Shown here: one piece after another, positions 25,876 through 37,068 of the stretch
Numbering within the stretch: position 1 is the stretch's first letter
Layout: every line of letters starts with the position of its first letter
Assembly (NCBI GenBank): GCA_035582835.1
Contig: JAYKAV010000944.1
Span: 531,932-595,931 of the forward strand
DNA from: Phoebastria nigripes
Taxonomy: Eukaryota; Chordata; Aves; Procellariiformes; Diomedeidae
DNA: 64,000 nt
Reading direction: 5' to 3'
Position numbers and translations under genes: made by a program
Notes under the pieces: generated by a model
Database searches by the model: none
Told to the model about the DNA's origin: nothing
Seen by the model: the letters and a program-made list of their open reading frames with translations, nothing else

Positions 25876-28560
25876 GTAAGTCTTTCTCTTTGGTTTATAA
25901 GGATTGTGAGTAGAATTCTATCAGATTAGGAGTGACAATGAAGAGTAAAATGAGTGATGCAGCGACTAAAGAGATTGGGTATTTTGTTAACCCTGGTATT
26001 GGCCTTGCATCCTAAACTGTAATGAGATCTATGGTATGCCCATCCCATTGTTACCTCCTAATAATTAATGAGTCAATATATGTACAAATATTCTGAGGAA
26101 AAAGAAAAAAATAGTTTCTTCAGGAAATGACTTCTGTTTCAAATTATGCAAATATGTTCCTTAGAAAAAGCATGAGTTTTGGTTTTACTTTTGTCTGTAT
26201 CTGAGCATGAACAAAAATCAGAAAGCACATATTCTTTCTTTTTCTTTCCATATAACCAAGAGGTTGTATGGAGAAGTCTCAATTTCTCATTTGTGTTATT
26301 ATTAATAATTTGTTAAATTTTTATACAGCTCAATGCACAGCACCCTATCATTTCCACGCCAAACCCTTACATTTATTTTTCATTGCACTCTTATACTAAT
26401 CCTTCTACAGTACTAATAACTCAGTACAGTTTCTTTCTGTGATCTAAAACATAGAACCACTGGCAGCCAACTGACTAATGTTGCTGTTAAAGCAAATTCT
26501 TGCTTTCCTATACTCACTAGTGAAGAACAGCTTGGAGGTTTTCTTTTGGTTTATTTTCTTGTTAACACTTTTTATGCCAAAAGCTGAAGTTGATATACTG
26601 TTCTCACCGACAATCTGTCACATAGGCTTGATAGAAAGGGTGTAAAAAGTTCAGTGGCACAAACAAATAACGGACACTTTAGCAACTGTGGAGAAGTGCT
26701 GCAAGGCACCCAAAAAAGCAGAAACTTTCTGGAAATAGTAAAAAATGTGAAAAGAGATGTTTTAAGGCAGTATTTTATAGACAATACTGAACTCGTAAGA
26801 AATTGACTTATAAATGCTAAAGAAAACATATAGATTAGGGAGAATTTCCAGTGGGAACTTATAGCAGTATGCATGCTCCTGAGTGCAAATGTTTAGTGTA
26901 TAGAAATTTAAAAATATCTAGAACAAAAAAAAAGGATACCATGCCTTTAGCATTAACTGATGCATAGATACCCAGAACTCCTGCAAAACGTAGTGATAAG
27001 AAGCTTCATCTATGGAAGGATCAGTGATGCCTGTCTTATTTATCCAAATGGTCCATTACTTCCTAATACTTCTGCACTCTTGTATTTTATACTTTCGTCA
27101 TTTGCCTGCACTATCTGTAATTTTTATAAGCATATATGGTCTAAGACCTATCTGGTAATTATTGTCCACTCTGTTTAATGGCCTGGGTATTAAATAATTA
27201 GATGATTGTTTATATAGAATAGGGATGTGCAGCACAACTTCTCTTTCCTAACGCACTCACGGTTCCAGTACACCGAGGGTAGTTATGATGGACTGTTGAG
27301 TGTTTCTCCAAAGATACTCAGGGCTGGCTGTTGGCCAAGGGGAGGTGTGAACACAGGACAAGGTGGTGTAGCCAGGGAAGCAGAAAAAAGGTACCATCTC
27401 TTTTAATTCTGTGCAGTATAGGCTGGTTTTATATTTCAGAATAGCTCCATAGTATTGTGAGCTTTGCATTTGATTGAGATACTTTGAAAGCTTTTTGTAG
27501 CTACTTTATGTGTTGTATTTTATCGATAGTGAACAAAAATAAAAATGGTAATTAAATAATAAGAATCCTGGAATAAAGAAATGGGAAAAATCTTTGAAGT
27601 CCATTTTCTGATTTTTTTTTTCGTTAGATTTGTAGTGCAAAAACACAGCTGAGGTTATTTTTCTAGTGCTTGTTTTTATACACATTTGCATTATAGATGT
27701 TTATATGCCTCCAGATGCTGGACACTGAAGGATTTTTTGCTCAGAGATATCCAGAAGCATAAGCACATATTTCATAGCCTTGTCTGTGTGAACATAAATG
27801 GGATGTGTATGTGCTACACATTTCTGTTCCTAGTTGTGCAGCTGAGCTGATTTGGAGAATTTACTGATTTCTGCATGCTATTTTTTTCCTACTTAGCTTC
27901 CTCTAGCCCTATTTTACTCTGATTTTATTCTGATTTTTTTTTTTGGCATGGTTTTTTTCATCTTTGAACATACTTTTTGGAAGTCTCTTTAAAGAGAGCT
28001 CTCACAAGCTCCCCTAAGATATTGCCATCTGGCTGCTTCTAGTTGCCATAGTTTTCATTGGGAAGAACAGTTCTTCTGAAATAGTAGACTTCAGTTATGC
28101 ACTGTGAGATTGCCACTTTCTTATTCATCTGTTCTGGCAAAATCATATCTATGGTAAACCCTTAACAGTCATGTCCAGCTCTAGAAAGGACATCAGGGCC
28201 ATCTAAACAGTATCCACTTGGCAAGTCTTTGAGCTTTGCTTTCAGCCCATGCAGTCCTGAGAATCTGTGCAGTAAAGTTATTTTATTCCAACACCTTTCT
28301 GGCACTCTATTCTGAAGAAAAAACCCAACAATTCTTTGGATGAAACATTTAGCACTTCTTCTAAAAACACATTGTCAGCTAGACCTCAGGCAAAATGATG
28401 TGGATTTACTCTTTTCCCCATGCTAAGGTCACTCAAAACGTATCAACCAATGGTGGTTTTTTTGATTCAGTTGCCTAAACGTAGGATTTCATGCCATTTG
28501 AAATGTCTGAGAATATCCCATGTGCCACGCTATAGTCACATCTGACAGTTTTTCATGGAT

Positions 28561-28650
28561 GCCCCAGCTGCCCTTGGACATCTCAAAAGTAACTGGATGC
28601 CTATATGTGAACAACTAATTCAAATCCAGGGTATCTATATGTACATTCAC
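28561..28650. repeat. Unclassified dispersed repeat, copy 3
   Basis: cccttggacatctcaaaagt, aactggatgcctatatgtg share word order with 20691-20720 and 8509-8545. Confidence 0.35.
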
Positions 28651-29097
28651 TATCCATACTTCTATCGGGAGCTAAGGATGTGGGCCATGCACTGTTGATT
28701 TATGTGCATATGCACTGCTACACATGTGGAGACAGGGGAGTGTGCGCCTGCTGAGGCATAAGATTTTCCAGTCTCTTGTTCTTGGATGTTCATGAATGCA
28801 TGCACAGTTTTCATCATGTATCAATCTGATCCATGCATGTTATATACCATAGAATCATAAAATCATAGAATGGTTTAGGTTGGAAGGGACCTTTAAAGAT
28901 CATCTAGTTCCAACCCCCCCCTGCTGTGGGTGAGGACATCTTTCACTAGATCAAGTTACTCAAAGCCCCATCCAACCTGACCTTGAACACTTCCAATGAT
29001 GGGACATCCACAACTTCTATGGGCAACTTATTCCAGTGTCTTACCACCCTCATTGTAAAAAATTTCTTCCTTATATCTAATCTAAATCTACCCTCTT

Positions 29098-29804
29098 TCA
29101 GTTTAAAATGGTTACTCCTTGTCCTGTCACTACAGACCTTGGTAAAAAGTCTTTCTCCATCTTTCTAATAAGCCCATTTATATATTGAAAGGCCTCAATA
29201 AGGTCTCCTTGGAGCCTTCTCTTCTCCAGGCTGAACAACAACTCTCTCAGCCTTTCTTCACAGGAGAGTTGTTCCAGCCCTCTGACCATTTTCGTGGCCT
29301 CCTCTGGACCTGCTCTAACAGGTCCGTGTCTTTCTTGTACTGGGGACCCCAGAGCTGGATGCCATACTCCAGGAGGGGTCTCACAAGAGGAAGTAGAGGG
29401 GGGGAATCACCTCCCTCGACCTGCTCGCCATGCTTCTTTTTATGCAGCCCAGGATACAATTGGCTATCTATCTATCTATCTGGACTGCAAGCATACATTG
29501 CTCGCTCATATCTAATTTTTCATCTACCAATATCCCCAAGTCTTTCTCTGCAGGGCTGCTCTCAATCCATTCATCACTCAGTCTGTACTGATACTGGTGA
29601 TTGCCCTGACCCAGGTGCAGGACCTTGCACTTGGCCTTGGTGAACTTCATGAGGTTCACATTGGCCCACTTCTCAAGTCTGTCAAGGTCCCTCTGGATGG
29701 CATCCCTTCCCTCAAGCATACCAACTGCAGATTCAGCTTGTGTTATCCACAAACTTGCTGAGGGTGCACTCAATCCCACTGTCTATGTCATTAATAAAGA
29801 TATT
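29098..29804 (-). pseudogene. CR1 ORF2 C-terminal fragment
   Basis: Minus-strand CR1 ORF2 tail left of the inserted LTR, in three overlapping frames (about 29468-29779, 29247-29459, 29098-29289). Recognisable blocks in order are [26 protein letters not shown] and [17 protein letters not shown]. At least two frameshifts separate them. The 152-codon plus-strand frame at 29185-29643 is only the antisense of this fragment. Confidence 0.85.
29462..29481. repeat. (CTAT)n short microsatellite in CR1
   Basis: About four ctat units expanded inside the CR1 ORF2 remnant, where CR1 normally has no such run. Confidence 0.8.
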
Positions 29805-29933
29805 TGTTGTGGTTTAACCCGGCAGGCACCCAAACACCACACAGCCGCTCGCTCACTCCCCCCTCCCCTCAGTGGGATGGGGGAGAGAATCGGGGGGAAA
29901 AAAAGTAAAATTCATGGATTGAGATAAAGACAG

Positions 29934-29939
29934 TTTAAT
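29934..29939 (-). promoter_or_regulatory. LTR polyadenylation signal (ATTAAA)
   Basis: Minus-strand ATTAAA within TTTTATTAAACTG of the solo LTR, downstream of the TATA/CRE core in the sense orientation, as expected for the R region. Confidence 0.6.
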
Positions 29940-29949
29940 AAAACAGAAA

Positions 29950-29992
29950 AGGAAGGGAAAATGATGATGATGATAATAATAATAATGATAGA
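29950..29992. repeat. ATG/ATA trinucleotide tract in LTR
   Basis: atgatgatgatgataataataataatgata inside the solo LTR; a trinucleotide stretch at this place in this LTR is likely length-variable. Confidence 0.85.
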
Positions 29993-30082
29993 GTATACAA
30001 AATGAGTGATGCACAATGCAATTGCTCACCACCCGCTGAGCGATACCCAAGCAGCGATCGCTACTTCCTGGACCACGCCTCC

Positions 30083-30107
30083 TATTTATATATTGAGCAT
30101 GACGTCA
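30083..30107 (-). promoter_or_regulatory. LTR promoter core: CRE plus TATA box
   Basis: Inside the solo LTR, minus-strand reading: the full 8 bp cAMP-response palindrome TGACGTCA at 30107-30100, followed about 7 bases downstream by ATATATAAATA at about 30093-30083. The order and tight spacing match an LTR U3 core promoter. It would drive transcription leftward, antisense to MSRA. Activity is not shown by sequence alone. Confidence 0.7.
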
Positions 30108-30334
30108 TATGGTATGGAATACCCTGTTGGCTAGCTGTGGGCTAGCTGTCCCGGCTATGCTCCCTCCCAGCTTCTTGTGCACCTGGCAGGGCATGGGAAG
30201 CTGAAAAGTCCTTGACTAGTAGACTACTTAGCAACAACTAAAAACATCAGTGTGTTATCAACATTCTTTTCATACTAAATCCAAAACACAGCACTAGGAA
30301 GAAAATCTATCCCAGCCGAAACCAGGACAATATT

Positions 30335-30702
30335 GAAAAGTACCGGTCCCAATACAGACTGCTGGGGGACACCACTTATTACTGATCTCCCTTTGGTCAT
30401 TGAGCTGTTGACTGCAACTCTTCAGATGCAGCCATCCAGCCAATTCCTTATCCATTGAATAGTCCATCCATCAAACGAGTATCTCTCCAATTTAGAGACA
30501 AGGATGTTGTGTGGGACTGTGTCAAACGCCTTACAGAAGTCAAGATAGGTGACATCAGTTGCTCTTCCCTTATCCACCAACAGAGTCACTCCATTGTAGA
30601 AGGCCACCATTGTCAAAGGCCTTACCAAAGTCAAGATAGATGACATCAGTTGCTCTTCCCTTATCCACCCCTGCAGTCACTCCATGGTAGAAGGCTACCG
30701 GA
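30335..30702 (-). pseudogene. CR1 ORF2 reverse-transcriptase fragment
   Basis: Decayed reverse-transcriptase coding stretch of the split CR1. A minus-strand frame at 30422-30646 contains [16 protein letters not shown], the conserved RT block following the G-R-x-T-D-V-T motif, and ends with R-N-W-L-D-G. The catalytic Y-x-D-D box is not seen in this part. The 91 bp duplication repeats part of the domain and, being 3n+1, also shifts the frame. The original continuation of the frame lies left of the LTR at 29098-29804. Confidence 0.85.
30521..30702. repeat. 91 bp tandem duplication inside CR1
   Basis: 30521-30611 and 30612-30702 align end to end with period 91 and a modest number of differences. 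Both copies contain gtcaaa, tcaagatag, the block gacatcagttgctcttccc, and tccat-gtagaaggc. CR1 normally has this segment once, so this is a secondary duplication. The divergence between copies shows that it is not a recent or assembly artefact. Confidence 0.85.
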
Positions 30703-33328
30703 TTAGTCAGGCGACTAATCAGTCAGGCTTTCTGCTTGGAAAGCTGATCTTTCTTACACTGCAAGAAATAAAGTTCCTGCTTGCTGATGTACCAGCAGGC
30801 AAAAGGGACAGAAGTATGTTCCATGTACACTGGCTCATAGAGCCCACAAAGGTTTTTGTCATCTTGTGTATTTAGGATGTTCCATAATGATCTTAAATAA
30901 TGTCTTGTTTGGAGACCCCTGAAGACAACACTGCCTTAAATATAATTGATCTTAAAGTCTACAGTAACATGTCACTAACATCTCTATTTAAATACCTGTA
31001 AATTGAGGAATTACTGAGATGGAGGCTTGGAGCATATTGATTGCAATTTCATATTCTGCTTTACTCTTTATACTAAATCTGTTAGTCTTGAGTAAGTATC
31101 TTCTATAGAAAACAAGAAAATGCTTAGGGTTTCTTTCTTTTCTTCATGCTTTTAGTATATTTTCTAGAAAGAAAATGTTGTGTTGCTTCAAGTGAATACA
31201 GCTCTCTTTTCCACATCAGCAGTGTTCCAGTCTTCTGCCATGATCTTCATTTGATGGACTTCACTGCGAAGCAAAAGTGATCTGCAGACCTAGTATTAAG
31301 CTATGTGGGGGGACACCATTTCTTTTACAGCAGCTACATGATGGCTGTACTGTTACAACATGGTGTTGGTACCCCATGAAAACTTAAGCCTCTAAGGGCA
31401 AACTTCCAACCTCATAAGCCTTGAAGAGCAGCATGATTCACCTCTCCATTGGGGAGGAAGGAAAGTCATGATTCTGCTTGAAAGGGTCAGATTAGTGTTA
31501 CCCTGTTCAGACGTGGGACAGGTCATTTGAAGATTCTCGTATCAGTTGATGTGGTACTGCCTTGCTAAATTGATGTTTAAGAGATAATTGAGTTACTTTG
31601 AAGCTTATGAATACAGTGCTGGAAAATTATTTTTACATTTTGTGGTGACAACCATAAAGATGAAAATCTGAAAAGGCATTCTGGAGTGCGTGAAGGATTT
31701 TGAGCTATTTTCGGTGCATTAGCCTAATACATAAATACACCATTTTTGGCCAGCGTTAGACAACCCAGGATGTTCATTCAGTATGAAACATCTTTTCATA
31801 TTTTGCTTACAGATGTTCAGAACAATTCTGTTTATCTGTATATTCATAAGCTTTTTGAAATCTGCATAGCTCAAGTGGCACTGAAATCAGAAGGGAAAAA
31901 CTCTGCTGTTGTTATTCATAAACTGGTTGTGTACAATTACCATACAAAATATGCAGCTAATGATGATTTTCTTAAAAACAGGGCAGTTTATAGGCTTATG
32001 GNTCAAGCTGTCAACATCTAAGCAGGTAATTTTATTTTGTTTTGGGTTTTTTTCTTTGTTTATCTTCAGTGACTATAATGTAAGAAAAATAGATGAATAT
32101 GCCTGTTTATTATCCAGTATTAGTTAGAAGGCTTAGTGAACATAACAGTATATTTAGTTAGTTAAACCAATTTATAATCTAGTCAATTCTCAGTACCTTT
32201 CTGAAGCATATTCTCTTGTACACAAGTCACATTTCTTAATAATTAACAATGCAATATAAAAGTATGCCACATGGACTTAATTTCTGTGTTGAGTTACATA
32301 AAATACTTGATTGTGAAGTTGTTTCACATTTCCTATGCAGCAAACCCATGTTTTTCTGAGCGATAGTATTGCCTCTTGCATACCAATTAGTCTTTTGACT
32401 GATTCTTATATGTAGGAGTTCCAGTTCTCCTTAAAATGTCTAGGCTTCCAAAGGTCANCCGGAAGACTTGTAAATAGCTGATGGAAGAAAGTGGAGAAAG
32501 GCAAAATTAATTTCTTGCTCTGTTACCTCCTATCCCTTTGGTCAGTTGGTGATTTACAAAGTTAATTCCATCTCTGCTTCATCTTAGTTATACTTGAAAG
32601 AGAGGGCAAGGCCACCAGTAAAGTCCACAACAGGTTGATGATTAGCATGTTTTTGCTTTAAGAATGGAAGTGCATGCAGAGGGTTTGACTCCATGATGTG
32701 GGGCTTATTTGACATACTTATGCATAAACAGCATGATCATTAAAGCCAACAACAGAAAACCTGACTAGCATTTTTCATGAGTTATTAATAGCAATATAGA
32801 GAAAATGTAATATGGGAAAATATTTCTTTCTTTCTCAGNTTTCCCATTCCCTACAAAATACAGATGAATGTCCTATGACAAACTATGAGTATGTTGAGAC
32901 AGTGCCTTATGTTACTTGAAAAGCCCTTCATTTAGACATCACAACACTATTCCAAAGTGGGTCTGACTCTCCAAAATGTTTAAATGTATAATTAAACTAC
33001 AAATATTCCCTTCACTTTCTGTAGCTTATAAAGGGATCTGAAGGTTTTCATGAACAGAAACTAAGTCCACAAGATTAAAGTTTCCAAGCGGTAATGAGAA
33101 TGGCTCAGAACATTTTCTTTTATTATTAAATCACTGTCAAGAGAATAGATTCCTGTTGTGCCTTTGTCTGTTCTTTTTTTTCTTATAAGAACAGGATATA
33201 GGAATTTTAATGACTTACAGATTCTGTGAAGAATATCAGTGTTCACCATGCCCTTGATCTGTACAACGTGCCTTGATACGATTGGCCAATTGCTCCACCT
33301 CTCCCCTTTTTTTTTGCCTAGTTCACCT

Positions 33329-33347
33329 GTAAGGAAGGAAGGAAAGG
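33329..33347. repeat. (AAGG)n short microsatellite
   Basis: Four consecutive aagg units. Confidence 0.8.
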
Positions 33348-35984
33348 TCAGCCAATCAAAGTATAAAATACTGTATTGATCAAAGTTAATGTCATGTACT
33401 GTGGATATTAGTGTTTTGTATATTTTTTGTAGCAATTGAAGAACAGGATTTTGTAGAAATTATATATTTTTTATTAACTAGGCCACAGTTAGAATAAGTT
33501 GTGTCTCTGTAATCGTGAGACTATAATCCTATGATCCTCCTAGATGTGCAGACAAAACCTTGATATAACCCTATAAACTATAATTTGTCCTCCATGCAAT
33601 TGCTCAGTCATGAAATAAAATGAATGTACCAATTTAACTTCAAAAAATCATTTGGAAAGGTGATAGCAGATGCTGCCGCAACATTAAAACCTTGGCAACA
33701 AGAAATATAACAAATGCATAGAATTTCAGTTACCTGCTATATTGCAGTTCTACCTAGAAAATTGTCTACGTTGACATTACTGACATGTTCTTTTTCAACG
33801 GAAGAGCTTCTTGTTGACCAAGAAAACTTCATTATACCTTAGAATACCAGGATACAGAAATGTATTCTGTAGATTTATCATTTAAAAATAAAAGGCAGAA
33901 TAAATATTTTNACCAACTGTTGTCTGAAAAACAAAAAGCTCCCTGTCCACAAGGGATGGCAGCTGCTTTGCTTAGGGAGTTCTGCTACATCTTTAATCAA
34001 GGTTAAGTTTACATTTCCATTTCAGAATTTGACTTCTCAGGGTTAATATCTTGGCCAATTCAGCCTTGAAAAAAATTAAACTGGTATTTATTATTTAGAT
34101 ACCTGGTTGTGCCTTGTGGCAAATTTAAAATCCTAATAGCCTCACTGCTATCCTCTGTTCCTTTTATCTATTTATCTCAGCATTGCCCATAATCACAGAC
34201 TTAGGTAGTAGTAGCAGCAGTATAAATACTAAATATATTATTTATTATTAACAACTTTATTTGAATTGTATTCCACTGAGATGTGTTGTTTCCGTCTTTC
34301 TCATCTCCCGGTTTTATTAAAGATATATATAAGATGAAAATGTGATAGCCCCGGAGGTTGAAAGAGCCATTACAGAACAAGTCAAAGACAAAATCTTCTG
34401 ACCTGGAGCCTACACTCAGTTCCCAAAGGACCTTCATTTTCAGAAGGGACTCCGTGCAGGCTTAGGCTGTGATGTTCACCATGTCACTGTGCCTGAAAAC
34501 AGAAGAAGATGCAGCAGGAAGCTGCTTCTCATTTTAGGCATGGGAACATGGTGTATTTGTGAAAAAGATGGTGTTACCAAAGGGCTCACTGTTGTTATTA
34601 TGGCTATTGGGGTTTTCTTACATTTTGTTTTTGATATGGAGACGCTTGAAAAGAAAAAAAAAACCAACAAGGCTAGTCTACTCAGTCTACCAAACTGTCC
34701 TCCCAGAAGTAGTGATTACTACAGGTGGTAACTCCATTGAGGTCACCTGTGGCTATTCGTGTCCATGAGAACCATTCTTGGTATGTAATATTTGAAGTAT
34801 CTTGTGCAAACTGATACTACAAGTCAAAAGAAAGAGGAAAACAACAAGCAAAAGAATGTCATGAGGTGTAGAGATCAGAGATGGAAGAAACCAGGGAGAA
34901 ACTACAGCTATTGGAAGAGCATCGCTCTGGAAGTAAAGCAGATGGTAGAACATGTTTGCGTTTTCCCTGTATTTCTTGTTTATTGTGGTGTGTTTGTGTT
35001 ATTTTGCTGCTCCTACTGCTTATTCCCTCAGGTGAAATCTTCATTCCTTTAGTGGCACATGACTGAAGTGCTGTGGGGGTAATATGGATATTTCTGAGAC
35101 TATATTTTTCCTGAAATTGGGAGAGTACTGAAATTACTATATGTAAACATAACCNACGTTGACTTACTCCCTTTATGGAACATGTTCCTATGCTGGCATA
35201 TAAAAGTTTGTAAATTGAGTACTGTCTCACCAAGACAATTAAGATTTTGAATAATTCTACAAGTGACCTGCTTAGTTTCTATGGCTTGGATGAATGATGG
35301 AAATATCTAATTACAAGAGTTTAACTTTCTTCTTTTTGCTCAGCTGAGCCCAAGAAGACTATTGTATCTCAGTTTATAATAAGCAAAATTGTGATAGTCA
35401 AGTTCTGCTCTGTCTTACATTTGCAGACTCATGCACTCTCACATGAGTTTCTCCAGGTGAGAAGAATTTGGTCCATGATTAAGACAAGAATTTGGTCCAG
35501 TGAAAGGAGAGGCAGAGCCTTTGCGGTCCTCATGGCTGTAGTGCACTGTAGCAGCAGTTTCTGCATTTGATGTGAAGTAACAACAGGGTAAAGGTCGCTC
35601 TGAGAAGGATTTTGGGAAAGCCAGAGCTCAAGGGAGTTCATGGAAATGCACACGGATTTGCTGTGGTCTAGGACTTGAGTACATCCATTGTAGGTGTATT
35701 CTTTTTAGAAGAGACAAAAATCTTTCAAATGCTTTGGTGCACTAAAAAAGGCAGAGATTGTAAAGCAGGATAGGGTGTAAATTATGATTGAGTCACAATT
35801 CTGATGTAAGAGAAGGTATAGGATGCCATCTACAAATTTCTGCATGAAGTATCAAAACCTATTGCTAGGTAGGCTCCATCACTTTATGTTTGTAGGCTGT
35901 CAGGTTGGATGCCCTAAGTACTACTGTAATCACAGTAGTAAGCTACGAAGCCCAAGCTACTGAAAAGACTATTATCCAATTTTT

Positions 35985-36060
35985 ATTTGAATACCCAAAG
36001 TGATAGAAAATCTGCCATTTCCATCAGTAGGAAACTTCCCCACAGTAAGAGGGTGCAACA
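35985..36060 (-). mobile_element. Possible ancient CR1 3' UTR scrap
   Basis: aagtgatagaaaatctgcca, then tttccatcagtag and taagagggtg resemble the CR1 block 'agtgatggagaatc(ca/ta)cca..cttggta..ttaccctcac' on the opposite strand. It is short and diverged. Confidence 0.4.
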
Positions 36061-37050
36061 GCCCTCATAATTGATTTGTAGGAGGACTCAACTAGATCTG
36101 TTTAACACTGCAGCAGAGATCTTTACCACCACAGCTCAAGGGATAATCCACAAGCCACGCAAGATAATTCTGACAAAAGATAACTGAGGTGCAATTGACA
36201 CATGGGCTCCTTCTGCTTTTTGTTCATTGACTTCAAGATCCTTTACAAAAATTGTGCCTTCCTGTGTGGGACCTGTCTGCTCCTAAGCATGGGCAGGAGG
36301 GAGGATCACTCTTTTCTTGACCCCAGGATCTAAGATTTGTTTAATGAAATATGTTAGCCGTTGCTTGACTCACTGGGTCACTCAAAGGTTTATTTTGGTC
36401 TTTACTCAGGAACCAAATCCCCTTTTTATTGAAGCTATCTTTCTGGAAATTTCTGCGATATACAATCTCAAAAAAGGGAGAAAATAAAGGGAAAGTATTT
36501 GACTAGTGGAAATATAACTGCTGTGTTGTTTCACACCAAGGATGCATTTAATCTAACAATCTACTTCAGTGAAAGTTAGCATNAGTTCTGTCTTCATATA
36601 CCTCACAGCTTCCAGGTATCAGTGATTTAGTGTTTAATAATCACAGATGACCTTTTCTGTATTAATTTGTCTATCCATTTGTTTAATATCATTTTATTTT
36701 TGGCATTCACAAATATGAGGGGAAAATTGTGGTTTCATTAACTCTAGTGCTGAACCTGTGCGGGAATTTTCAAGGAAAACTTGCTATAGTTAAGCGATGT
36801 CTTGCTAAAGGTTATTTCATGGCAGCTAGGTATCAATACGTCTGGGAATGAAGTATTTATTCTGAGGAGTAAGTAAAAAGAGCCTCATTTGCTTTACTGA
36901 CACTTTGCCTTATTAACGAGTATTCCATAGGGACATGCTGTACCATTAGTAGAGCTCAAAGCAACAGGTAAGCTGGGAAGTGGAGAAAAAACAAGGTAAT
37001 GGGGAAAAACCAAACAGCAGATCCTTCATAGGAGATCTGAAAAGATCAGG

Positions 37051-37068
37051 TTTTTTTTTTTTTTTTTT
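37051..37068. repeat. Poly-T run (18 bases)
   Basis: Homopolymer T18 in intron sequence with no recognisable retroposon next to it. Confidence 0.85.

Larger units (their letters stand above)
29805..30329 (-). mobile_element. Solo LTR of an avian endogenous retrovirus, inserted in CR1
   Basis: A 525 bp LTR bounded by TG...CA and flanked by a perfect 5 bp target-site duplication ATATT (29800-29804 and 30330-30334). Read on the minus strand it starts TGTCCTGGTTTC and ends ACCACAACA. In this orientation it has a CRE palindrome TGACGTCA (30100-30107), an A/T-rich TATA element (30083-30092), and an ATTAAA polyadenylation signal (TTTAAT on the + strand, 29934-29939). No internal retroviral genes and no second LTR are present, so it is a solo LTR left by recombination. 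A 5 bp duplication fits several vertebrate ERV classes (ERVL or ERVK); I cannot assign the class with certainty. Adjoining CR1 sequence is continuous once the LTR and one ATATT copy are removed, so the LTR is younger than the CR1. Confidence 0.93.
28849..30715 (-). mobile_element. CR1 LINE, 5'-truncated, split by an LTR
   Basis: Bird CR1 retrotransposon on the minus strand. Its 3' end lies at 28849, where the + strand reads the reverse complement of the ATTCTATG-type octamer tail followed by the well-known ggttggaagggacc block. Reading leftward on the minus strand, the frame fragments encode the C-terminal half of CR1 ORF2: reverse-transcriptase blocks ([12 protein letters not shown] near 30520-30560, then W-I-R-N-W-L near 30430), then E-K-D-L-G and [10 protein letters not shown] further on. 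The element is interrupted at 29805-30329 by a solo LTR and carries a 91 bp internal tandem duplication (30521-30702). Similarity fades near 30715, so it is 5'-truncated, about 1.25 kb of CR1 in total. The frame is broken by several shifts, so it is inactive. Confidence 0.95.

Noticed and set aside
29185..29643. Longest open frame in the window (152 codons, plus strand)
   Set aside because: It is the antisense of a CR1 ORF2 fragment and shows no protein features of its own.
34489..34768. Overlapping frames with a hydrophobic, membrane-like segment
   Set aside because: The hydrophobic stretch comes from T-rich intron DNA; two frames share it and neither resembles a family.
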